NCBI GenBank assembly: GCA_002179805.1
Contig: NAVB01004604.1
Coordinates: forward strand, 1-10,094
Source of the DNA: Acanthamoeba lenticulata
Lineage: Eukaryota > Discosea > Longamoebia > Acanthamoebidae
DNA length: 10,094 nucleotides
Reading direction: 5' to 3'
The notes under the pieces were generated by a model. That model had not been told where the DNA came from. It saw only the letters and a list, made by a program, of their open reading frames with translations, and ran no database searches. Made by a program: the position numbers and the translations under genes. Positions 1 through 7,343 of this stretch are shown piece after piece. How positions within the stretch are numbered: the stretch's first letter is position 1; each line of letters begins with the position of its first letter.

Positions 1-338
1 GGAACGTGCAGGCGCTGGTAGGGTTCATCCTCGCCTTCTTCCGTGTACGTGTTCTGAATCTCTACAGTATGGTGTGAGGAGCTGACTAGTCCAAGTTCGG
101 GCTGAGGGGAGAGCATACGGAGAGCAAATGCTGAGCGTTGGTTCTGGTGAGTGTGCAGCATAAAGCCAGCACCAGCGCCTGCCAGGGCTGCAGCCACGAG
201 CAGCTTGGGCAAAGGCGAGATCTCCTGCGGCTGGGGCATGGTGCGGAGAGTGCGCGAAGGGACGCTCAAACGCCGCGCAGGGAACACGCATACTGTCGTG
301 CGGGGCATCCATAGCAATTTATGCGAGTACCGCTGCAT
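1..338 (-). CDS. Partial gene, N-terminal part of a probable mitochondrial membrane protein of unknown function
   Basis: A minus-strand reading frame opens at an ATG at 338 (context ACCATGC) and stays open to the left edge, giving at least 112 codons; an in-frame TAG lies upstream near 394. The first ~35 residues (MQRYSHKLLW...) hold many Arg and no Asp or Glu, as in a mitochondrial targeting presequence. A hydrophobic Ala/Gly/Leu segment follows (PLPKLLVAAALAGAGAGFML), a likely single membrane span, and then a hydrophilic part ending in an acidic patch (TEEGEDEP). In-frame ATGs at 308 and 239 are alternative starts; the one at 338 keeps the whole basic leader. I recognise no family. It is transcribed divergently from the SAAL1-like gene. 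An intron in the part beyond codon ~55 cannot be excluded. The targeting call is inferred from composition only. Confidence 0.5.
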   Translation of the reverse strand, partial: MQRYSHKLLWMPRTTVCVFPARRLSVPSRTLRTMPQPQEISPLPKLLVAAALAGAGAGFMLHTHQNQRSAFALRMLSPQPELGLVSSSHHTVEIQNTYTEEGEDEPYQRLHV

Positions 339-429
339 GGTGATGCGTGAGTTGTTTGATTGCACCAAAACAAAAGGAAAAATAAAATGAATCTACTCTA
401 CTTTCCCGCCTTTTTTTGGAACCGAACAA
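339..429. promoter_or_regulatory. Short divergent intergenic region, probable shared promoter
   Basis: These 91 bases separate two outward-facing start codons (338 minus, 430 plus) and are clearly more AT-rich than the flanking exons. An A/T-rich element (aaaaataaaatg, about 377-388) lies roughly 45-50 bp before the plus-strand ATG, and a T7 run (about 409-417) follows. These are plausible core-promoter elements for one or both genes. Transcription start sites are not visible from sequence, so the regulatory role is inferred from position and composition. Confidence 0.4.
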
Positions 430-2407
430 ATGCAGCCCGCAGCAGATGGCGAAGTCTCCTACCCGGACTCGGTCATTGACCCAAGGTGAGTGGGTGTGTC
501 ATTAGTGCTATTTACCACCACAGTACTGCTGATTGAGGTACTGATTGCGTTAATCCATCCTTAGCTACGTCCTGCGGTGTCTGCTCACGCTAGTCAACAA
601 AGAGAGCGGTCTCTTGCACAATGCTGAAGCACAGGAAGTTGTGCGGCGAGAAGAAGAAGAGACGGAGGAGATTGAACTCGGGTTCGCTTAATGCTGAATT
701 GCTCTCGCTCCTCCTTTACTGACCTCCGGGCATGGCAGGTGCTTCCTGTGGGACGTCGCCACGAACGAGGAGGTGCACCTCCAGCTCTGGCGTCATGCAC
801 TAGCGTCATCATGAAACTCACACATCACGAGTACGCTCCAGTTTGTCGAGTTCATGCTCAAGCACGAGCTTCTCTCCATTCTTCTGCGAGTCCTCGCCAA
901 CCCTGTCCATTCCCATCGATTCAGGGTGTGGCCCCGCCCCATCTCGTCGTTGCATCTTTGTTGTTGTGTTCTGCTGTTCACCTTCGGCCTGTGTGTCTTG
1001 TGTGCTCAGGAGGTCATCGTGGGCGTGCTGGGCAACGTGGCCTCTGTACGAAGTAGGTGCGTGGTCGCTGCCAATGTCACGCACCACCGCGAGAACGATA
1101 TCTGCTCACCCAGGCCTGATACGCCACAACCACCAGTGCGCTGAGCAGGGCCGATGTGCAGTCGCGGCTGGTTGAGGTGTGGATCGCCAGCGACGACCCG
1201 CCCACCCTGGCCGAGCTGGCCCGGTGCTTCACCGCTTGTGTCTGCTCCGCCGAGGGCCGCCAGGCCTGGGCTCCCGCGCTGCTTGATGACCACTTTCTGG
1301 CCAAGTTGGTCTGGATCCTTCAATTCTCGCTCAGCGAGCTACTACTCGAGGTCCGTCGACACATGGTACAAGCGAGCAAAGAGAGGAAGGGCTGACGGCG
1401 TTGCGTGCGCGCAGCGGAGCGCCGAGCTCCTGTACGCGTTGGTCTACATGGGCGGCCAGCTGGCCGCCCGACTGGTGTGGGGCGAGAGCGACGTGCTGGT
1501 CGTGCTGGGCGCCCAACTGAGCCAGCGCGAGGATCGAGTCACGGAGGAGATCGCCCACCGCCTGTGGCAAGTGGCCGAGCTCCTCTTGTCGCGACCGGAC
1601 CTCGCCCTCGCGGCTCCCGAGCTGCTGCAGGGCGTCACTGGCGAGCAAGGCGAGGAACGCGTCCTGCGCAAGCTGGGCGGTAAACGCGCCCCTTTGTCCC
1701 ATCTCTCACCGGTTTGTTGACGAGAGCCCTTGGCGGTTGGTGGGTGGACCAGATGGACTCGCGCCGGCCGCGGTGCGATGGCTCGCATTGGAGGTGGAGG
1801 AAGACGACATTCACAAGATCTGCGCCCTGTTGCTGGCCAACACGCTCGGTCACACAGCCCAGGCCGACCCAGCCCAGCCGGGCGTGGTCTCTGGGCTGGT
1901 GCGACTCCTCGGCACCGCGCAGGAGCCGGGCGACGAGCCCATCCACTTGGCCGTGTGGGTCGTGCTGGGTGCCATCGCGTCGTCCTACCATCATCAACAA
2001 CAGCATTCGTGTACGCGCGTCCCATTCTCATGATGAGCGGGAGCGCCGGCCTCACTCTGACCCGTGGGCGGGCGGGACAGCGGCGGAGCCCGTGGTGGAC
2101 AGCCGCACAAGCGAGACCATGCACGCGTTAGCGGGGAGGATTGAGTCTCTCCTGCAGCAGGTCGTGCGGTTCGCTCAGCTGCCGGCCTACCAGCCAGCGC
2201 TGCCCGACGTTCGCCAGACTGTACGCCATGTCGCGCTGTCCCTTGCGTCTGTGGTTTGCTGCGACCGCCTGACCTCAAGTCTTGTCGAATGCACAGTTGG
2301 AGGCCGTGGTGACGTACGTGGAGGGTCGAGGGCCACTGCGCGAAGAGGATCATCGAGTGATCGACCTTGTTCGCGAATTCTTGGCCTCGCTTCCGCCACC
2401 AGCATGA
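430..2407 (+). CDS. SAAL1: SAAL1-like protein (ARM-type fold), ten exons
   Basis: Joining exons 430-485, 565-681, 739-772, 842-925, 1010-1056, 1137-1350, 1415-1679, 1753-2010, 2081-2250 and 2297-2407 gives a continuous frame of 1356 nt, or 451 residues, ending in TGA. All introns are GT-AG, 46-84 nt, with matching phases. The family call rests on motifs I remember from animal SAAL1 (about 474 residues), in the same order: an N-terminal DSVIDPRSYVLRCLLTLV block (residues ~14-31), LWDVATNEE (~62-70), EVIVGVLGNVAS (98-109) and SDDPPTL (131-137). Animal SAAL1 is a mostly helical ARM-fold protein, reported as nuclear and linked to cell proliferation; its role in amoebae is not known. A His/Gln-rich patch lies near residue 350. 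The weakest junction is 773-841: splicing there skips four residues (VHLQ) that fit the animal alignment. The next gene starts 150 bp downstream on the same strand. Confidence 0.7.
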
Positions 2408-2557
2408 TCTGTTTGGCCAAGAAAGGAATGCGTTGCATTCTCCACATACTCTGAATTCTTTGTTGAGGGGAAGACACAAGAGACGAGTTCCGTTACAGTG
2501 GACGAAGTGAGCTCAAGAAAGTGTTGTTCCTTCGATTTGAACAGTAATTGGACCGGC

Positions 2558-5500
2558 ATGGAGGGATTGCGGCGGCTCGTCAGCGATCTCAGCAGGACAG
2601 ACGATCCCCTTCATGAAGTGAACCTGCGCATCTTCCTCAACACAGCCTCAGATGGTCTCATCTTCACCTTTTTTATATCTTTTATTTTGGTTTTTTATTA
2701 GATTTTGTTTTCATCTCTTTGTTGTGGACTGACATGGGAACAGGAAGCGAAACATGGAAGGAGAAGGCCATGTCGCTCGGCGTGGTCGGCGAGCTCCTCA
2801 AGCTGCTCCATTCGCGCTACTCGGACGTCAAGCGCATGCTGGCCGTGTGGGCTCTCTCCAACTTGGCCTACGAGAATCGTACGTAGGCACAACACATCAC
2901 ACATGGCATAGGGCAAGACGTCAACTTTGCGTGATATGTGTGTGTGTGTGTATGTAGCCGCCGCCCAGCAGGAGATCTGCAGCACGGCCGGGATGATCCC
3001 CGCGATCGTGTTGCTGCTCAAGGAGTCTGGGAACGGCGATATGGTGGAAAAGGTGCTGTGGCTGCTGCTCAACCTGGCCCGCCACCCGAAGAACCGCACG
3101 CTGCTGGGGACGCCCGAGCTGGTGGGCCTCCTGGCCGGCCTACTCGAGTTTGACGCGTCGGACGGTCTGGCCTTGGGCGAGATCCCCGTCGACGCGCTCA
3201 AGTGGAGCCCGCGAGTCGTCGCGCAGGCCACGCGCGCCTTGACCAATCTGTTTTATGAAGGTTCCATGCTCGCCCTCAACGACGCGTCGCATTGCACGAC
3301 AGCCAGCCAACTGACCGAGTTGCGCGCCTTTCGCCTCAACAGAGAAAACGCAAAAGCTGTTCTGTGAAGTCCACAACGGCGCTGCGCTCAAGAACGTGAT
3401 CGCGCTGCTGGCCTCGGCCAACGCCGAAATCCAACTGCGCATGGTCAACGTCCTGGTCATGCTCAGCGCACTCTCCGGTACGTCGTTGGACCAGGCTTTG
3501 GAGCAGTACAACAAAGAGCTGACTTCTCGTATGACCGTACAGAGGAGGTGAGACGCAAGGTGGTGGCTGGACGAGCCATTCACAGGCTGTTGCGCGTGAT
3601 GCGGCGCACCAAAGATCCTCAGATGCTGCAAACCATCATGCAAGTGATGTGCAACCTCGCCGTTGATCGTACGATCGCCACAAATCGATTTGATTTTAAA
3701 TTAATGTCTTAATTTCTTGCAGCGATTGCGCAGGAGATGATCGTGGGCCAACGAGCTGTCATCAACATCATCGACCTCTTCGCTGAGGTCAACAGCCGGG
3801 GACTCCACACGGAAGTGGTCTCTACCCTCCTTAACGCCTCCAAGAATGGTAAGGCACTCCCTCATGCTCAAAACTCAAAACAAAAAGTAAAAAATAATTA
3901 ACAAAATAAATTAATAAATAAATAAATAAAAACCAAAACAGTGGAGGTGCGCGACGAGATCTGCCGGGCGGGTGGCGTGCCGATTCTCCTGAGCCTGATG
4001 GAGACCATCTCGCCAAACACGACCGACAAGAAGGAGGCCAACTTCCTCTCTGAACTGCTCGCCATCTGCGTGAAGCTCACCCTCCTCGGTGCCGCCCCTG
4101 CTCTCCGGCTTTCTCTTTCTCTTCGCCTCCATCGGTCCCTTGCCTCTCCTCTGACGGGATGCCATCCTCGCCTATGCAGAGAAGCACCGCCGCAGCCTGC
4201 GCTCGGCCCGCAGCGCATCCCTCTTCGCGCGCCTCAGTCAAGCCCAGTTTGAAGAGGTCCGCCAGTTCGCTGGCGACGTCATCTACAACCTCGAGGTCCC
4301 AGGTTCAGGCCCTTCCTCCTTTCATTGCCCTTTCATTGCCACTTTTTTTTTGCCTCATGAATCGATTGAGCCGACCCGAGCACAGACCAGGACGGCGAGC
4401 AGGAGGAGGAGGACGATGAGGTGGTGATGGCCATCGACACGCGCGACGAGAGCCAGCAGGAGCGCGAAGGCCACCGCCCGGTGATGGCCACCCTGCGGCC
4501 GCGCCGGTCCGGAGGCGCCGCGACCGTGCGCGAGACCGAGGCGCAAAAGGCCGAGCGCGAGCGCATCCAGCGTGCCTTTATCAAGCGGCGCCAGATCATC
4601 AACGAGATCCTTCAGACGGAGCGCGTCTACGTCCAGAACATCGGACTCGCCATCTCCGTACGTCACATCGTGCACCACGCTTTCACTTGACGCGACAAGC
4701 CGCGCTTACGCGGTCGGATCGCAGCTGTTTCTGGAGCCGCTCGAGAAGCAGTCGGTCAAGTCGGTCACGTTGTCGCCAGAAGACGTCAAAAGGCACGTGT
4801 AGTGGCCCATCAGCAGCAGAAGAGAAAAGCTGATTTGGGGGGGGGGGTTGGGATGCAATGGCGCGCAGGCTGTTTTCCTCGATCAAGACGATCCACAGCC
4901 TGCACGCCACGTTCTTGCGGGACCTCGAGCTGGAGCTCCAGTCGCCCAACCCGGTCAAGCTGGGCAAGATGTTCATCGAGCTCGTATGGAGAGAGAGATT
5001 CGCGCCGCTCCCCCTCATGTCGCGCCAGCAAACAAACTGACTGAGACTCTTCTTCTTCTTCTTCTTCACACGCACGCACACGCACAGTCGGAGTGGCTCA
5101 AGATGTACAGCGGGTACATCAACAACTACGACAACGCGATGCAGGTCCTGATCCGCCTAAAGGACAAGTCGGCCTGGATCACCTTTGAGAACGAGACGCG
5201 GCGCAATCCCGAGTGCAAGATGCTCCGCCTGGACGACTTTCTCATTCAGGTACTCGACTGGCCCTTTCCCTTTTTTCTTTGATTTGTTTGGTTTTTGTTA
5301 ATTTTGTTTTTTAATTTATTATTTTTGCTGACTTCTCGTTCCGACGCAGCCCATTCAACGCATCCCGCGCTACGAGCTGCTGCTGCGCGACGTCATCCAG
5401 TGCACGCCTCAGGTAAGCGTGACGATGACGATGATTGAACGTCAGGTCAATCGTTGATGCCAATTAATTGTCGATGTCGTTGCAGTCGAGCCCCGACCTG

Positions 5501-6754
5501 GAGGACCTGGTCCGAGCCAAGGACAGCATCGAGAAGGCGGCCAAGTACCTGAACGAGGCCAAGCGCAAGGCCGAGGCCCAGCGGCAGCTGGTGGACGTCA
5601 TCCCGCTCATCGAAAAGTACCCCGACGCGCGCAGCTTGGTCCAGCCGGACCGTGAGCTGCGGAAGCAGGGCGTCATCCTGGTGGCCACGAGCAAGAAGCA
5701 GTCCGACTACCGCTACTTGTTCCTCTTTAACGACGTCCTCCTGGTCACCAAGCCCAAGCGCAACCGCAAGCTCTACCGGTTCAAGCGCATACTCAACCTG
5801 GCGGCCACGCGCTACGACGACGTGCCGGACTCGCTGGACCTCAAGAACGCCTTCAAGCTCACGGCGCCCGCCGAGCCGGGCGAGGAGCACTCGATCGTCT
5901 TCTACACCTCGCTGCCCGAGGAGAAGCAGAGCTGGTCCGCGCTCCTGCGCGAGTCCATTGCCGGGTCGCTGTCTCGTTTCCACGGCGGCACCGTCGACCG
6001 CCGGGGCAGCCTCGGCGCTGGGACCGGCGAGCGGTTGGTGTCGTCCACGTCGGCGGTGCCCTCGGCCGCCTCGTCGGCATCCCTGGTGGCCTTGAGCGCG
6101 TCCGACCCGTGTGTTTCATCAGCCTCCTCCTCGTCGTCGCCTTCATCTTCTTCAGGCACAGGATCGCAGTTGGCGACAACTACAATGTCGTCGACCAGGA
6201 CGCGTGCGACCAGCTCGTATTCTTCCAAAGACCGAGAGCGGGGCAGCAGTTCGTCCTCCTCCTCCTCCTATCCATCGTCCACAGAGAAGGAGTCGCGAGA
6301 CAGGGACAGCAAGAGAAGAGGCAGCACAACCAGCAGCACAACCAGCAGCAGCAGTACAACCAGCAGCAGACGCGATGACGGCGAGCACCGGTCTGGGCGT
6401 TCTCACGACCGCGATCGGGACCGAGACCGTGACCGTGACCGTGACCGTGACCGTGACCGTGACCGTGACCGAGATCGCATGGTGAAGTAACTTTAAGTTC
6501 ATGAATCATGCCACAGCAGCCAGGTGCGCTCACTGCTTTGTGTGGCGCAGGACGAGAAGGATCGCGATCGAAACCGCGACCGGGATCGTGATCGGGACCG
6601 CGACAGGGACAGGGACAGGGACAGGGACCGCGACAAGAGGTCTCGACCGGAGCAGGACCAAAGCCGTGCCAAGGGAGGCGAGAGAAAGCTCTTGTCGCCG
6701 TCGCCCGTCGGCTCAGGTACCAACAGCGCGAGCAAGCGGGCAGGCGGCTACTGA
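2558..6754 (+). CDS. Armadillo-repeat RhoGEF (DH-PH) protein with Arg-Asp-rich tail, fifteen exons
   Basis: Exons 2558-2654, 2744-2878, 2958-3260, 3343-3477, 3543-3668, 3723-3848, 3942-4088, 4180-4302, 4386-4657, 4725-4798, 4869-4983, 5088-5249, 5350-5412, 5486-6481 and 6551-6754 join in frame (3078 nt, 1025 residues). Residues ~1-400 are armadillo repeats (ALSNLAYEN, IPAIVLLL, VMCNLAVD). A charged linker leads to the DH domain (~460-655). Its CR1 is INEILQTERVYVQNI, where Glu471 matches the Glu that contacts the GTPase in other DH domains. CR3 is PIQRIPRYELLLRDVI (606-621), and the conserved Asn is N649 in YLNE. A PH domain (~661-790) shows YLFLFNDVLLVTK and the near-invariant Trp776. The tail is Ser/Thr-rich, then repeats Arg-Asp. 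The family role is GDP/GTP exchange on Rho GTPases in actin control; the specific GTPase is unknown. The ATG at 2558 is the first in frame, but an upstream non-coding or coding exon is possible. Confidence 0.88.
2937..2951 (+). repeat. TG dinucleotide run at an intron 3' end
   Basis: A run of alternating T and G ends a few bases before the acceptor tatgtag of intron 2879-2957 in the RhoGEF gene. It stands where a pyrimidine tract would normally be. The AG is still the only one that keeps the armadillo frame open. Confidence 0.7.
3903..3932 (+). repeat. AT-rich (aaat)n microsatellite in an intron
   Basis: Repeated aaat/taaa units lie in intron 3849-3941 of the RhoGEF gene, just before the acceptor caaaacag. 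The base composition contrasts sharply with the GC-rich flanking exons, which helps place the intron. Confidence 0.8.
4837..4847 (+). repeat. G11 homopolymer in an intron
   Basis: Eleven consecutive G residues lie in intron 4799-4868 of the RhoGEF gene, 21 bases before the acceptor gcgcag. They have no coding consequence. Length errors are likely here in both sequencing and replication. Confidence 0.9.
5049..5067 (+). repeat. (CTT)6 microsatellite serving as pyrimidine tract
   Basis: Six CTT units plus one C lie in intron 4984-5087, followed by alternating cacgcacg and the acceptor cgcacag. The tract probably serves as the polypyrimidine tract of this intron (inference). Confidence 0.85.
6321..6369 (+). 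repeat. Coding minisatellite (agc/aca units) encoding Ser-Thr runs
   Basis: Imperfect units built from agcacaaccagc encode a TTSSTTSSSSTTSS-type stretch in the tail of the RhoGEF protein (residues ~905-920). All length steps are multiples of three. The region is expected to be disordered. Confidence 0.75.
6425..6470 (+). repeat. Hexanucleotide microsatellite (gaccgt)7, coding Asp-Arg
   Basis: Seven perfect gaccgt units plus a partial eighth encode alternating Asp-Arg near the 3' end of RhoGEF exon 14. Loss or gain of units keeps the frame, so the tail length may vary among strains. The same block reads as Thr-Val repeats on the opposite strand, which creates spurious open frames. Confidence 0.92.
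6559..6634 (+). repeat. Degenerate Arg-Asp-coding repeat in the last RhoGEF exon
   Basis: Units of gatcgc, gaccgg and a nearly perfect (gacagg)4 stretch (6602-6625) encode a second Asp-Arg run at the start of the last exon. It continues the run of the previous exon across the 69-bp intron 6482-6550. The third bases differ between the two blocks, so they are not a recent copy of one another. Confidence 0.85.
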
Positions 6755-6797
6755 GTGCAGCCTCCGCAGCTGGACGTATGTGCTTTTTCTTTTATGT

Positions 6798-6822
6798 GCA
6801 AGAAAACGGGCACGTTTCTTGC
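6798..6822 (+). other. Hairpin in the RhoGEF 3' flank
   Basis: The arms gcaagaaaac and gtttcttgc can pair as nine base pairs with one bulged A around a 6-nt gggcac loop. The hairpin lies 44 bases past the stop codon, just after a T-rich stretch (6784-6793). It could be a 3'-UTR structure or 3'-end signal; nothing in the sequence decides this. The rest of 6755-6958 shows no further gene. Confidence 0.45.
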
Positions 6823-6947
6823 CGCCCCTGTCGGTCCCGCGACTTAATCTCTTCGCCACGCCAAGAAGGGCTCAAATGCAGTATCAGCCATATGAGCCTC
6901 TTTGGGACTGATGGCAAGATGGAGGTTGCACGCAACAACAAAAGGGC

Positions 6948-6951
6948 AAAA
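6948..6951 (-). terminator. Pol III terminator of the 5S gene
   Basis: The minus strand carries TTTT beginning 8 nt past the 5S 3' end, with a second TTTT at 6940-6943. Runs of four or more T are the standard RNA polymerase III stop signal. The position fits a short 3' trailer that is trimmed. Confidence 0.65.
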
Positions 6952-6958
6952 GTGGAAG

Positions 6959-7077
6959 AGGATACGACACGGTGGATTCCCGGGTGGTAGCCCACCCCAG
7001 TACTAACACCGCCTGGCGCAGCTTAACTTCGCTGTTCGGATGGGAAGCGGTGCTTTTTCCGCAGTATGGCCGTACCC
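6959..7077 (-). rRNA. 5S ribosomal RNA
   Basis: The minus strand reads GGGTACGGCCATACTGCGG... and ends ...GTGTCGTATCCT, exactly 119 nt. The ends pair as helix I (GGGUACGGC with GUCGUAUCC, allowing two G-U pairs). The core CCCATCCGAACAGCGAAGTTAAGC and GTTAGTACTGGGGTGGG are universal eukaryotic 5S features and include the internal promoter (A box AAGTTAAGC, then a C-box-like GGTGGGCTACC) bound by TFIIIA. From memory it differs from the published Acanthamoeba castellanii 5S at about five positions. Two of these, in the distal 5' strand of helix II, break pairing, so this may be a variant or ageing copy. It is transcribed away from the U6 gene and towards the RhoGEF 3' end. Confidence 0.95.
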
Positions 7078-7225
7078 ATCAACAGTGACATGCCCTCGCC
7101 ATGTTGTTTGATGGCAGTCCCAGAAAAAAGAGAAAAAGGAAAGACGAAGACAAAGGAGTCGGTCCCACAAGCGGACAGAAGCAGGAGGAAGGAGCGGTAG
7201 AAAGAGGCGGACCAAGAGAAGGTAA
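7078..7225. promoter_or_regulatory. 148-bp spacer between divergent 5S and U6 genes
   Basis: The spacer separates the two RNA 5' ends. Its plus strand is markedly purine-rich (7120-7157 and 7187-7222). The 5S gene carries an internal promoter and needs little from here; a U6 gene usually depends on upstream elements. No TATA-like element is visible 25-35 bp before the U6 start (7191-7201 reads gagcggtagaa). Any proximal element would be lineage-specific and cannot be named from sequence alone. Confidence 0.4.
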
Positions 7226-7257
7226 GGTGGACCTCCCGAAAGGGAGGCTCCATCTGT

Positions 7258-7289
<32 letters not shown>

Positions 7290-7338
7290 GGCCCCTGCGC
7301 AAGGATGACACGCAAAATCGAGAAGATACCCAACTTTT
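7226..7338 (+). ncRNA. U6 spliceosomal snRNA
   Basis: The central part is near-identical to U6 across eukaryotes. It has AATTGGAACGATACAGAGA with the ACAGAGA box at 7273-7279, GATTAGCATGG with the catalytic AGC triad at 7285-7287, and CCCCTGCGCAAGGATGACACGC forming the internal stem-loop. A 5' stem-loop precedes it: GGTGG and CCTCCC pair with GGGAGG and CCATC around a GAAA loop (7226-7254). The stem sequence is lineage-specific but the shape is standard. The RNA ends in a T9 run. U6 pairs with U4, then with U2 and the 5' splice site, and coordinates the catalytic metals of splicing. The exact 5' end could be a few bases upstream of 7226. Confidence 0.96.
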
Positions 7339-7343
7339 TTTTT
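7335..7343 (+). terminator. Pol III terminator of U6 (T9)
   Basis: Nine T residues directly follow the U6 body (gatacccaac). This is a strong RNA polymerase III termination signal, and it also supplies the 3' oligo-U to which the Lsm2-8 ring binds in known U6 RNAs. Confidence 0.9.

Noticed and set aside
691..1175. Several overlapping plus-strand frames of 90-120 codons
   Set aside because: They are exons and introns of the SAAL1-like gene read through. Conserved motifs appear only when the GT-AG introns are removed.
5447..5983. Long minus-strand frame opposite the DH-PH exon (178 codons)
   Set aside because: It is a mirror of the GC-rich RhoGEF exon. It has no domain, while the plus strand encodes an unmistakable DH end and PH domain.
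6425..6470. Regular short repeats resembling a CRISPR-like or satellite array
   Set aside because: The units are 6 bp without spacers, lie inside a eukaryotic coding exon and encode Asp-Arg; this is a simple microsatellite.
6152..6502. Minus-strand frame with Thr-Val repeats
   Set aside because: It is the antisense reading of the (gaccgt) microsatellite.
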